Shown here: positions 35,714 through 44,852 of the stretch, in pieces
How positions within the stretch are numbered: position 1 is the stretch's first letter
Layout of the letters: each line of letters opens with the position of its first letter
From: Flavobacteriales bacterium
GTDB taxonomy: Bacteria > Bacteroidota > Bacteroidia > Flavobacteriales_F > PHOS-HE28
Assembly: GCA_016710965.1 (NCBI GenBank)
Contig: JADJTW010000017.1
Location: 1 to 57,662, forward strand
Direction: 5' to 3'
DNA length: 57,662 nt
The notes under the pieces: generated by a model
The model's database searches: none
Told to the model about the DNA's origin: nothing
What the model saw: only the letters and a program-made list of their open reading frames with translations
Made by a program: the position numbers and the translations under genes

Positions 35714-36490
35714 ATGAAGATCAACTCTCAAGCTGCTCGCTGGTCATCTGCGCTGGTCATCATCACGTTGCTCGGCGCCTGCCGCACCGACGAACCTGTG
35801 CCGCCCACCGTGGAACCATCGCATGACACGGCCACCTTGCGGATCAACGTGGTTCCCGAGTGGGAGGGAGCGCCCTTCGCGCTATTCCAGGAGTATCGCG
35901 CGCCGTACGACTACCGCTTCCAAGTGGAGATGCTGAAGTTGTACCTGAGCGAACTCCGTTTGGTGAACAGCGCTGGCGAAGCCCCGGTCGATGTTGTGCA
36001 TCTGCTCGATCTGGGCGATGGGCCGTTCGTCATTGATCTCGCCGTTCCCGCCGGGTCGTGGTTCGGTTTGCGCGGTGGCCTGGGCTTGCCATACGACCTC
36101 AACCATAGCGATCCGGCCTTGTATCCGACGGGCCACCCCATGAGCGTCTTCAGCGGCATGACCTGGAACTGGACCGATGGCTACAAGTTCATGGTATTCG
36201 ATGGGCGCTACGACCCCGATCCGCAAAGCACCACGCCATTGATCGCAGGGTTCAGCGTCCATCCGGGCCGTGACACCTGCTATACCGCAGTCGATCTCAT
36301 TCCGCAATTGCCCTTCCGCACCGTGAACGACAGCACCACGCAACTCACTTTGCGCATCGCTGTGGACGGCTTCCTGGGAACCGCCGCCGATACCGTTGAT
36401 GTCGCGGTGGAGAACCAGTCGCATGGCGAGAATGTGCCGCTGGCGATGAAGATCATGCGCAACGTGGGGCGGAGCATGTCCATTGAATGA
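35714..36490 (+). CDS. MbnP-like lipoprotein
   Basis: This 258-residue protein has a lipobox (VIITLLGAC, Cys about residue 23), so it should be a lipid-anchored periplasmic or surface protein. The body matches the MbnP pattern: TLRINVVPEWEGAPF, DYRFQVEMLKLYLSELRLV, VVHLLDLGDG, GSWFGLRGGLGLP, HPMSVFSGMTWNWTDGYKFMVFDG and FSVHPGRDTCY. MbnP proteins are partners of MauG-like di-haem enzymes (MbnH) that oxidise a tryptophan on MbnP and are linked to copper. Here two such di-haem genes follow directly, the first overlapping by 4 nt (ATGA), which strongly supports the assignment. Which tryptophan is modified, and copper binding itself, are inference. Confidence 0.82.
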   Translation: MKINSQAARWSSALVIITLLGACRTDEPVPPTVEPSHDTATLRINVVPEWEGAPFALFQEYRAPYDYRFQVEMLKLYLSELRLVNSAGEAPVDVVHLLDLGDGPFVIDLAVPAGSWFGLRGGLGLPYDLNHSDPALYPTGHPMSVFSGMTWNWTDGYKFMVFDGRYDPDPQSTTPLIAGFSVHPGRDTCYTAVDLIPQLPFRTVNDSTTQLTLRIAVDGFLGTAADTVDVAVENQSHGENVPLAMKIMRNVGRSMSIE

Positions 36491-37494
36491 AGCTTGCCGG
36501 AGGGATAGCCGTGCTGCTGCTGCTGGGATCCTGCCAGCACGACAGCCTCGATCCGCCCGGGGAGCTCAACCAGCCCTTCCCTCTGCGACTGCCGGTCGGC
36601 TTCCCCATGCCCGATGTGCCTCCGGAGAATCCGCTTACCGATGCCAGCGTGCGCCTGGGTAAATCGCTCTTCTTCGAGGAGCGGCTCTCGCGCACGGGCA
36701 CGCTATCCTGCGCGGGATGCCATTTCCCGCAGAGGGCCTTCAGCGATACGGTGCCGTTGAGCCTTGGTGTGAATGGGATGACAGGCCTGCGTAACGCACC
36801 AACGCTCGCGAACGTGGGCTATCACCCAGCCCTCTTCCGCGATGGAGGTGTGCCCAATTTGGAGCGGCAGGCGATCGCACCGGTGCATGATCATCTGGAG
36901 ATGGACCATGATCTCACGCTGGTGGCCGCTGACCTGCGCGATGTGGAACCGTATGCGAGCCTGAGCATGGCGGCATACGGAAGGGTGCTCGATCCGTACG
37001 TCATCACCCGCAGCATCGCCAATTACGAGCGCACGCTCATCAGCGGATGGTCGCGGTACGACCGTTACCTGAATGGCGATGCCAGCGCATTGAACGGATC
37101 GGAGGTCCGAGGACTGCAACTGTTCAACAGCGAGGCGCTCAACTGCACCGCCTGCCACAACGGGTTCGACCTCAGTGATCACGACTACCACAATGTGGGC
37201 CAGTACCTCGCCTATGCCGATAGCGGTCGCACACGCATAACACTGCTGCCCGGCGACCGCGGCAAGTTCAAGACGCCCACCCTGCGCAACATTGCGCTCA
37301 CAGCGCCGTACATGCACAACGGAAGCATGGCCACCATCGAGGAAGTGATCGAATTCTTCGCCAGCGGCGGCCTGCCGCATCCCAACCGCGACCCGGAAAT
37401 GCAGAGCTTTGTGCTGAGCGCTCAGGAGAAGGAGGACCTCATCGCCTTCTTGAACGCCCTCACCGACGAACGTTCCATCGACCGGGTGCCATGA
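36487..37494 (+). CDS. Di-haem cytochrome c peroxidase/MauG-family lipoprotein (first copy)
   Basis: This 335-residue protein has a lipobox ending LLLGSC (Cys16) and two c-type haem sites, CAGCH (75-79) and CTACH (220-224). The family's PLTDASVRLGKSLFFEERLSRTGTLSC stretch precedes the first haem, and TPTLRNIALTAPYMHNGSMATIEEVIEFF follows the second. The family reduces hydrogen peroxide or uses it to modify a protein side chain. Immediately after an MbnP-like gene, an MbnH-like role in oxidising MbnP tryptophan is likely. It overlaps its neighbours by 4 nt on each side, so the three genes form one operon. Confidence 0.87.
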   Translation: MKLAGGIAVLLLLGSCQHDSLDPPGELNQPFPLRLPVGFPMPDVPPENPLTDASVRLGKSLFFEERLSRTGTLSCAGCHFPQRAFSDTVPLSLGVNGMTGLRNAPTLANVGYHPALFRDGGVPNLERQAIAPVHDHLEMDHDLTLVAADLRDVEPYASLSMAAYGRVLDPYVITRSIANYERTLISGWSRYDRYLNGDASALNGSEVRGLQLFNSEALNCTACHNGFDLSDHDYHNVGQYLAYADSGRTRITLLPGDRGKFKTPTLRNIALTAPYMHNGSMATIEEVIEFFASGGLPHPNRDPEMQSFVLSAQEKEDLIAFLNALTDERSIDRVP

Positions 37495-38609
37495 AACAGA
37501 ATCACTCACAGCTTACGGTCTGTGCTATGGCAGCGATGACCTTCCTGGTGGTCTGCCAACCCGATAAGAAGGAACCCGATGTCAGTGGCGACCCGGTCTT
37601 CCAGACCACGCCATACGCGTTGCAGTACCCCTCGTACTTCCCGCCCATGCCCATCCCATCGGACAACCCGATGACGGTGGAGGGGGTGAAGCTGGGCCGC
37701 TTCCTTTTCTACGAAGAGCGGCTGAGCGGCAATAACACACAAAGCTGCGCCAGCTGCCATGCGCCGCAGTTCGCCTTCAGCGACCACGGCAACCAGTTCA
37801 GCGTGGGCATCGATGGCCTCTCGGGCAATCGCAACAGCATGGCCTTGCAGAACCTGGGTTGGGAGCAGCGCTTCTTCTGGGATGGACGGGCGTTGAGCCT
37901 GGAGGAGCAGATCCTGCAACCCGTTGAGAACACGATCGAGATGCACGATACCTGGCCCAACGTGGTAGGCAAGCTGCAAGCCGATCAGGCGTACGTCGAT
38001 CTCTTCTACGATGCGTTCGGCAGCACCACCATAGACAAGTACAAGGCAGCCAAGGCCATCGCTCAATTCCTGCGCACCATGATCAGCAGCAACTCGCGCT
38101 TCGATCAATTCATGCAAGGACAGATCACACTTACCGATGAGGAGCAATTGGGTATCCTGCTTACGCAACAGGAAGGCGGTAACCCTGCATTGGGCCTGGG
38201 CGGGCAGTGGGGCGGTGATTGTTTCCACTGCCACCCGCATGGCGGAGGCCTCTTCACCGATGGCATCATGCGCAACAATGGGCTCGACAGCGTCTTCACC
38301 GATCCCGGCTTGGGCGGTGTCACCGGCCAACCACAGGATATGGGCGTCTTCAAGGTACCCAGCTTGCGCAATGTGGCCTTGAGCGCACCGTATATGCACG
38401 ACGGCCGCTTCGCCACACTGCAAGAGGTGATCGAGCACTACAACAGCGGCGGGCACCCATCGCCCACCATCAGCCCGTTCATGAAGTTCACGCAGGGAGG
38501 CTTGCAGCTTACTCCGGAGAAGAAGGCGCAGTTGCTGGCCTTCCTCAACACCCTCACGGACATGGACTACGTGAACAACCCCGAGTACCAGGATCCGGGC
38601 ACGCCCTGA
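37491..38609 (+). CDS. Di-haem cytochrome c peroxidase/MauG-family protein (second copy)
   Basis: This 372-residue paralog has haem motifs CASCH (86-90) and CFHCH in GGDCFHCHPHGGG. The same family stretches occur: VKLGRFLFYEERLSGNNTQSC, RNSMALQNLGWEQRFFWDGRALSLEEQ, and VPSLRNVALSAPYMHDGRFATLQEVIEHYNSGG. A hydrophobic N-terminus ends in FLVVC, a possible lipobox. It is longer than the first copy through an insertion around the second haem. Having two MauG-like genes behind one MbnP-like gene is less usual; they may act in series, or one may be a true peroxidase. Confidence 0.86.
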   Translation: MKQNHSQLTVCAMAAMTFLVVCQPDKKEPDVSGDPVFQTTPYALQYPSYFPPMPIPSDNPMTVEGVKLGRFLFYEERLSGNNTQSCASCHAPQFAFSDHGNQFSVGIDGLSGNRNSMALQNLGWEQRFFWDGRALSLEEQILQPVENTIEMHDTWPNVVGKLQADQAYVDLFYDAFGSTTIDKYKAAKAIAQFLRTMISSNSRFDQFMQGQITLTDEEQLGILLTQQEGGNPALGLGGQWGGDCFHCHPHGGGLFTDGIMRNNGLDSVFTDPGLGGVTGQPQDMGVFKVPSLRNVALSAPYMHDGRFATLQEVIEHYNSGGHPSPTISPFMKFTQGGLQLTPEKKAQLLAFLNTLTDMDYVNNPEYQDPGTP

Positions 38610-38660
38610 GCGGCTTGTCGGTTGTTGGGGCGGCCACGCCTGCGAACGGAAAACGTGGTG

Positions 38661-40158
38661 CTAGGCTGCTGCACTCTCCTGCGCGGCGGGCTCCCACGTA
38701 TAGCACTGCATCTTGTCGGCCAGCACTTCAGGCTTGAAGATGCTCTTGCCCAACAGCAGGCGCGCGCATTCCTGCACCCCTTCGGTGATGCTCGGATGCG
38801 GATGCACCAGATCGGCGAGCTCGTGGATGGGGATGCCGAGCTTCATCATCATGGCCACCGCCTCGATGGCGCTGGAAGCATGCTCGCCTACCGCACGCAT
38901 ACCGAGCACACGCATGTCGTCGTCGTTCGTTACAAGCACTTTGAAGAAGCCCTTGGTGCGCCGCATGGCGATGGCGCGCGCAAGGCAGGAATAGTCAACG
39001 CGTGCAACCCGGTAGGCGATACCGTGCTTGCGACAGTCCTGCTCGTTCATGCCCACGCCTGCCACTTCGGGGTCGAGGAACATGATGGTGCTGATGTTGT
39101 CGTAGCTGAGCGTTGAGGTCTCTCCGAGGAAGAGTTGCGCCACCGCGTGACGGCCTTCCATCTCTCCATGGTTCACCAGCATGTTGGCACCTGTAGCATC
39201 GCCTACAGCGTGGATGTGCCCCTGCGAAGTGCGGGTGCCTGCGACAATGATGTTGCCGGTCTTCGCGTCGGTGCTCACTCCGGCTTCATCCAGCCCGAGG
39301 CCTTGCACATTGGCCGCTCGACCTACGGAGAGCAACGCCTTCTCCACGCGTACGGTCTCGTTGCGGCCGTCGGGGTAGGAGAGGCGGTATTCCACCTCAC
39401 CATCCACTGCCGAGATCGAATCCAGCTTGGCCTGACGGTGCATGACCACGCCCTTTGCGTTCAAGATTGCGTGAGACCACCTCGCTCACATCGGCGTCCT
39501 CGAAGGGGAGTATGCGATCGGCGCGGTCGATGAGATGCACACGCGTGCTTCCGAGCAGGGAGAAGATCGTAGCGAATTCGCAACCGATCACGCCGGCACC
39601 GATGATCACGATGCTCTTGGGGAAGTCTTCCAATCCGAAGATGCCATCGCTGGTGAGGATGGTGCGCTCATCCACCTCGATCCCTGGCAATGTGCGCGGG
39701 CGGGACCCCGTGGCGATGATGGTGCGGTCGGCTCTCGCATGGATGGCACGATCAGGTCGCGTGATCATGATCGTATACGGGTCGAGGAAGTGTGCGCTGC
39801 CTCGCTCGTGGTGGAAGGAGCCTTCGCCCGGCGCGGCCTTGCGCGAGGCTAGCAATTGCATGTGGCAGGCGTAAAGGTACTTCCGCTCGAACGCGGCCTC
39901 GTTCATGGCTTTGGTCACTTCCTCCCAGCTCAACCGGAAGGGCTCACGACCCCGTGTACGCATGAGCTCGTTCGTGCTGCTCACGCGCTGGGCGATCTCC
40001 CAAAGGGTCTTGGAGGTGAGAGCGCCGTTGTAGATCCCGGTTCCGCCGATCCGGTCGCGCTCCACGAGCAGCACGCGCTGGCCCAGGTCCACGGCACGCA
40101 TGGCGGCGGCGTATCCGGCGGGTCCGCCACCGATGACGCAGAGATCGTAGTGTTCCAT
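38661..40158 (-). pseudogene. Dihydrolipoamide-dehydrogenase-like flavoprotein lacking redox cysteines, one-base frameshift
   Basis: The ATG at 40158 opens MEHYDLCVIGGGPAGYAAAMRA (FAD-binding GxGxxG). The position that normally holds the redox disulfide (GGTCLNVGCIPSK) reads GGTGIYNGALTSKT, so both cysteines are absent, as only partly seen in SthA-type transhydrogenases. The NAD(P)-binding GAGVIGCEFATIFSLLGS follows. At 39451-39453 a GGG on the minus strand shifts the frame; with GG the text reads NLERKGVVMHRQAKLD and continues through IHAVGDATGANMLVNHGEMEGR to the dimerisation domain ending at 38661. The span is 3n+1, so one base restores about 498 residues. Likely an intact gene with a sequencing error. 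Function: NAD(P)-linked flavin oxidoreductase, substrate unknown. Confidence 0.8.
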
Positions 40159-40267
40159 GCAGGTGAATAGGATTCTCGCGGTCGGCCGTTCCTACGCCGG
40201 TAAGCGTGCGATGGTTGCCCAGCCAGCCCGCTTCAACGGGGAGGGAACGCAGTTGGTCGGATCCCTT

Positions 40268-40314
40268 TGGCCCCTCGCGTATCCCCAGGGATCCGCAGGG
40301 CGTACGAGGGGCCA
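40268..40314. repeat. Inverted repeat (10-bp arms) upstream of the giant PKD adhesin
   Basis: TGGCCCCTCG at 40268-40277 is the exact complement of CGAGGGGCCA at 40305-40314, with GTA/TAC extending the pairing past one bulged base. There is no T-run, so it does not look like a terminator. It lies 14 bp before the chosen GTG start and could form a leader hairpin or a regulator-binding site. Confidence 0.5.
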
Positions 40315-40327
40315 GAGAACCGCACGC

Positions 40328-43300
40328 GTGGGTCCCGTACAGCGTTACACATCAGTCCTTCTTGCATCATTGGCTGCCCTGGCCGGTAGCGCGCAATGCC
40401 CGCAGCTCTATGATTACTACGGTAACCCTTCGAGCGCGCCACAGTGGTATAGTTGTTCCGGCACGGCCTTCCAGCTCCTCATCGCCACGCCCCAAGCCGT
40501 GAACGGCTATACGATCGATTGGGGCGATGGCAGCCCGCTCTTCAACGGCGGCATGCTAGCGCCGCCCATGACCGTAACGCACAACTACGCCGGGGCTGTT
40601 GCCACCTACACGATCACTTTCACCGAACTGGCCACGGGCTGCACGGTAGTGGGTACGCTAACGATGGAGCAGAGCACTAGCGCATCGATACAGATCCCTG
40701 TGGGTGGATTAACGCAGGTGTGCGCTCCGCACCCCGTGGAGTTCATCAATAGCAGCACCAACGTTTCACCCAACACGGTCTTCGTCTGGGATTTCGGTGA
40801 TGGCTCACCCACGGAAACGTACGACTACACCAATCTTGGCCAAACCATCTCGCATACCTACCAGCAAGGCACGGTGGATTGTGAGACAACGGTGAGTCTC
40901 ACAGCAGAGAACAGCTGCAATACCCTGCAAGGCGGCTCAAGCCTCGCCACCTTCAATCCGATCCGCATCTGGGATATCGACGATGCGAGCATCGCGGCCA
41001 GCGCCACCCTTCTCTGCTGGCCTGATCGCACAGTCACCTTCGCCAATACCACCGATCGCAACTGCCTGAACCAGGGTAATATCTACCAGCGCTACGAGTA
41101 TTGGAACTTCGGCGACTACTGGGGACAGGGACAGGACAGCATCATCGACTGGAGTCCCTGGCCGCCCACCTTTCCACGTGTCATCCAGTATCCGGCGATC
41201 GGAACGTACGAGGTGATGCTGCTCGACAGCAACTACTGCGGCATCGACACGGCCTACATCCAGATCACCATCGTGCCGCCGCCATCGGTGGCGCTCACCG
41301 TTACGCCCGATACGATCTGCATCGGCGAAACGGCCTTCTTCGATGAGACCACCACCGGCGGTGCCAACTACTTCACCTGGGACTACGGCACAGGCGGCGG
41401 TTTCCAGTGGAGCGGGGCAGGTGATCAAGCGCACACCTTCAACCAGGCGGGCACCTTCACCGTGCGCTACACGGCGAGCATACAAGGTGCTACTGCGGGT
41501 TGTTCCGATACGGCCAGCGTGCAGGTGACCGTGCTGCCGATACCTACCGCCGACTTCATGCTCGACCAGGATGCCGCCTGCGATTCCCTTACGGTTACGA
41601 TCACCGACCAATCGATCAGCGCAGTGCAATATGCGTGGGACTTCGGTGACGGTACAACGAGCACTGTGACCAGCCCTCCGCCTCATTACTACGGAAGCGT
41701 GGGCAGCTACATCATCAACCTCACGGTGACCAACGCGCTTGGATGCACGCACAGCTTCAGCCGCACAGTGAATGTATATGCACCGCCCACGGTAGCTATT
41801 CAGGTGGCCAACCTCTGCTTCGGCGAGGTGGCGCAGTTCACGCCGGTGATCGGTACCGATCCCGGCAATGCGGTCACGATCTGGGATTGGGACTTCGGCG
41901 ACGGCAACACGTCCGGAGCACAATTCCCCACGCACCAATACGCCGCTTCAGGACCCTATGTGATCACATTGAACGTGATCACGCCCTATTGCGGTGGAAG
42001 CGGTACGCAATGGGTGAACGTACAGGCGCGTCCGGTCGCTGCCTTCACTCCGAGCAGCACCCTGGGCTGCTCACCGATGGATGTCGCCTTCACCAACAAC
42101 ACCGTCGGCGCCACGCAATACCTCTGGCTCTTCGGCGATGGACAGTCCTCCACAACGACGAACACGGCCCACATCTACACCAACTTCGGAACGAGCGACA
42201 CGGTGTACACCGTCACCCTTATCGCGAGCTCGCCATTCGGCTGTGCCGATACGATCACCGCTGACATCACAGTAGCGCCAGGCGTCCTTGCCGGCTTCAC
42301 GCACAATGCCCAACCCGGATGCGCGCCCATGAACGTGGGCTTCGCCAATACCAGCACCGGAGCCAGTACCTACCAGTGGGATTTCGGCGATGGAGCGACC
42401 AGCACGGCCACAAGCCCGCAGCACACGTACACCAACACCACCTTCTTCCTCAGCATCCACACTGTAACGCTTACGGCATTCTCACCCGCCGGATGCCAGA
42501 GCACCGTGACGCAGCAGATCATGGTGTACCCCACGCCCGATTTCACCTTCGTCGCGCAGCCCGATAGCGGTTGCAGTCCGCTGGCTGTGACCTTTCCGAG
42601 CGTGGTGGGCGCCGTCAGCTACCAGTGGGACTTCGGGGATGGCACCACTGGCGCCGGTCCTTCGCCCACGCACTCCTACTTCAATTCCACCACCAACGAC
42701 CAGGTCTTCGACATCACGCTCGTGGGTGCCAATGCCTTCGGCTGCTCCGATACGGCCTTCGCCGATGTGATCGTTTATCCCAACCCACTTGCACAGCTCA
42801 CCACCACGCCGCTCAATGGTTGTCATCCGCTCACGGCTGCGCTCACCAACAACAGCACGGGCGCCAGCCAGTTCCACTGGAACTACGGCGATGGCGCCAG
42901 CAGCGACACCACGCTTGCGGTACACAGTCACACCTGGTACAACTACGCGGGGCCGGGTGCGGTGAGCTATCCCATCACGCTTACCGCCATCACCGATCAT
43001 GGCTGCACCAGCACTGCCACGGCGCAGGTGCAGGTGTATCCTGCTGTTATTGCCGCCTTCGTTGCCGATAGCGCCGGTTGTGCCCCGCTCGTAGTGGACT
43101 TCATGAACGTGAGCACGGGTGCGAGCAGCTACATGTGGACCTTCGGTGATCAGCAAGGCAGCGCTTCTGCAACGCCTTTCCACATCTATTTCAACTCAGG
43201 CCTCGCCGATGTCACTTTCGACCCGGTCCTGATAGCCACTTCCACCTTCGGGTGCAGCGATACCGCCACGGCGCCGATCCTGGTGCATCCGCAACCGATC

Positions 43301-44848
43301 GCACAGTTCATACCCGGCGTGCTCGCAGGTTGCCAGCCGCTTAACGTCCCCTTCCAGGACCTCACCATCGGTGCCGATTCTGTGCTGTGGCAGTTCGGGG
43401 ACGGGCAGTTCCTAACTGCCGCGCCAGGCAATACCACGCACACGTATCAGCATACCAGCGCGACGCCCATCACCTTCAACCCAACCCTCATCGCCACTTC
43501 GCAATTTGGATGCACCGATACCACTACGCAAGCGATCGACGTGTATCCGGCCATCATGGCAGCATTCAACGCCAACCCCGGCGGATGCTCACCGGTGACG
43601 GTGCAACCGACCAACACCAGCACCGGGGCCAGCAGCTACCTGTGGGACATGGGCGACGGCACCACCCTGGTCGGTGCTTCGCCCACGCACACCTACGTGA
43701 ACACCACGGCTGTTGATCAGTCGAGGACGATCACCCTTACGGCCACATCACCGTGGGGCTGCCTGTCGGTGGTCAGTCAAACGGTCATGGTATATCCCGT
43801 GCCTAACGCCGCCTTTCAAGCTACGCCCTTCACGCAGCAATTCCCCAATGCCACAGTAACGCTCAACAACACCAGTGGAGCAGGCAGTTGGCTCCACAAC
43901 TGGTCCTTCGGCGATGGTGGTGCCAGTGTACTCCAACAACCCGGCACGCACTCCTATGGCACCTGGGGCAGCTTCACCATCACACTTATCGTGAGCGGCA
44001 CCTTCTGCACGGATACCGCCACGCAAGTGGTCACCATTACGCCGCCGCTGCCCACGGCCAGCTTCATCGGTCAGGGCGAAGGCTGTGTTCCGCTCACCGT
44101 CACTTTCACCAATACCAGCCTCGCCGGGCTGAGCTACCAGTGGAATTTCGGGGATGGCGGGACGAGCACCGCCGATAACCCCACCTACACGTACAACGTA
44201 CCAGGGGTCTATACAGTGAGCCTGACCGCGTTCGGCATAGGAGGAGGTGTGAACACTGCCATCAAGGTGGACAGTGTGGTCGTGCATCCGCGCGCCAACG
44301 CCTACTTCGTGCTGCAGCCCGATCATGTGATCGTGCCCAGCCAGCCTGTCTTCACGTACAACCTCAGCGCCAACGCCACCAGCTATAGCTGGGACTTCGG
44401 TGATGGCTCAGGTAGCACAGAGTTCAACCCTGTCCACTACTACACGCAGGCTGGCACTTTCGATGTATCGCTCATCGCTAACAACGAGTGGAATTGTCCC
44501 GACACTTTCACAGTCGTGGGCGCCACCACCGGCGAGGAGAGCGGTGACCTCGAATTCCCGAACGCTTTCACGCCGAATAGCAGCGGACCTACCGATGGCG
44601 TATATGATGCGCTCAGCTATGAGAATGATTTCTTCTACCCGAAGTACGAGGGTGTGGAGAAGTACGCGCTGGAGATCTTCAACCGTTGGGGCGAACTGGT
44701 CTTCGTGAGCAACGATGTACGGCGCGGCTGGGACGGCTGGTACAAAGGCGCTCCCGCCAAGCAGGATGTCTATGTCTGGAAATGCCACGCCACTTTCAGC
44801 GATGGTCGGGAGACCGTGCTGAAGGGCGATGTAACCCTTTTGCGCTAG
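40328..44848 (+). CDS. Giant multi-PKD adhesin with T9SS type B sorting domain (SprB-like architecture)
   Basis: This 1506-residue protein starts (GTG, MGPVQRYTSVLLASLAALAGSAQ) with a signal peptide; the frame is open about 57 codons further upstream without protein-like sequence. It is built of a dozen or so tandem PKD-type units, each with a WDFGDG-like motif (VWDFGDGSPTE, YAWDFGDGTTST, YQWDFGDGATST, YSWDFGDGSGST) and a paired beta-strand ending such as FGCSDTA. The units differ enough that the DNA is not a simple tandem array. The C-terminus is a type B sorting domain (FPNAFTPNSSGPTDGVYD, LEIFNRWGELVFVS, GWDGWYKG, KGDVTLLR). Surface adhesin; by position it is secreted with the downstream PorP/SprF-like protein. 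Confidence 0.88.
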   Translation: MGPVQRYTSVLLASLAALAGSAQCPQLYDYYGNPSSAPQWYSCSGTAFQLLIATPQAVNGYTIDWGDGSPLFNGGMLAPPMTVTHNYAGAVATYTITFTELATGCTVVGTLTMEQSTSASIQIPVGGLTQVCAPHPVEFINSSTNVSPNTVFVWDFGDGSPTETYDYTNLGQTISHTYQQGTVDCETTVSLTAENSCNTLQGGSSLATFNPIRIWDIDDASIAASATLLCWPDRTVTFANTTDRNCLNQGNIYQRYEYWNFGDYWGQGQDSIIDWSPWPPTFPRVIQYPAIGTYEVMLLDSNYCGIDTAYIQITIVPPPSVALTVTPDTICIGETAFFDETTTGGANYFTWDYGTGGGFQWSGAGDQAHTFNQAGTFTVRYTASIQGATAGCSDTASVQVTVLPIPTADFMLDQDAACDSLTVTITDQSISAVQYAWDFGDGTTSTVTSPPPHYYGSVGSYIINLTVTNALGCTHSFSRTVNVYAPPTVAIQVANLCFGEVAQFTPVIGTDPGNAVTIWDWDFGDGNTSGAQFPTHQYAASGPYVITLNVITPYCGGSGTQWVNVQARPVAAFTPSSTLGCSPMDVAFTNNTVGATQYLWLFGDGQSSTTTNTAHIYTNFGTSDTVYTVTLIASSPFGCADTITADITVAPGVLAGFTHNAQPGCAPMNVGFANTSTGASTYQWDFGDGATSTATSPQHTYTNTTFFLSIHTVTLTAFSPAGCQSTVTQQIMVYPTPDFTFVAQPDSGCSPLAVTFPSVVGAVSYQWDFGDGTTGAGPSPTHSYFNSTTNDQVFDITLVGANAFGCSDTAFADVIVYPNPLAQLTTTPLNGCHPLTAALTNNSTGASQFHWNYGDGASSDTTLAVHSHTWYNYAGPGAVSYPITLTAITDHGCTSTATAQVQVYPAVIAAFVADSAGCAPLVVDFMNVSTGASSYMWTFGDQQGSASATPFHIYFNSGLADVTFDPVLIATSTFGCSDTATAPILVHPQPIAQFIPGVLAGCQPLNVPFQDLTIGADSVLWQFGDGQFLTAAPGNTTHTYQHTSATPITFNPTLIATSQFGCTDTTTQAIDVYPAIMAAFNANPGGCSPVTVQPTNTSTGASSYLWDMGDGTTLVGASPTHTYVNTTAVDQSRTITLTATSPWGCLSVVSQTVMVYPVPNAAFQATPFTQQFPNATVTLNNTSGAGSWLHNWSFGDGGASVLQQPGTHSYGTWGSFTITLIVSGTFCTDTATQVVTITPPLPTASFIGQGEGCVPLTVTFTNTSLAGLSYQWNFGDGGTSTADNPTYTYNVPGVYTVSLTAFGIGGGVNTAIKVDSVVVHPRANAYFVLQPDHVIVPSQPVFTYNLSANATSYSWDFGDGSGSTEFNPVHYYTQAGTFDVSLIANNEWNCPDTFTVVGATTGEESGDLEFPNAFTPNSSGPTDGVYDALSYENDFFYPKYEGVEKYALEIFNRWGELVFVSNDVRRGWDGWYKGAPAKQDVYVWKCHATFSDGRETVLKGDVTLLR

Positions 44849-44852
44849 TACC

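Noticed and set aside
37506..38456. A 316-codon minus-strand frame opposite the second MauG-like gene
   Set aside because: It is antisense to CxxCH haem motifs in an operon with clear overlaps; no domain is visible.
38610..38660. Possible terminator between the second MauG-like gene and the convergent flavoprotein
   Set aside because: Only a weak GGCGG..CCACGCC pairing with no T-run on either strand.
40937..43183. Minus-strand open frames of 230-330 codons opposite the PKD adhesin
   Set aside because: They repeat with the PKD periodicity of the sense strand and have no protein-like features.
40328..44848. Periodic repeats that could suggest a CRISPR or simple tandem array
   Set aside because: The repeats are PKD protein domains with about 250-bp units and strongly diverged DNA, not short direct repeats with spacers.
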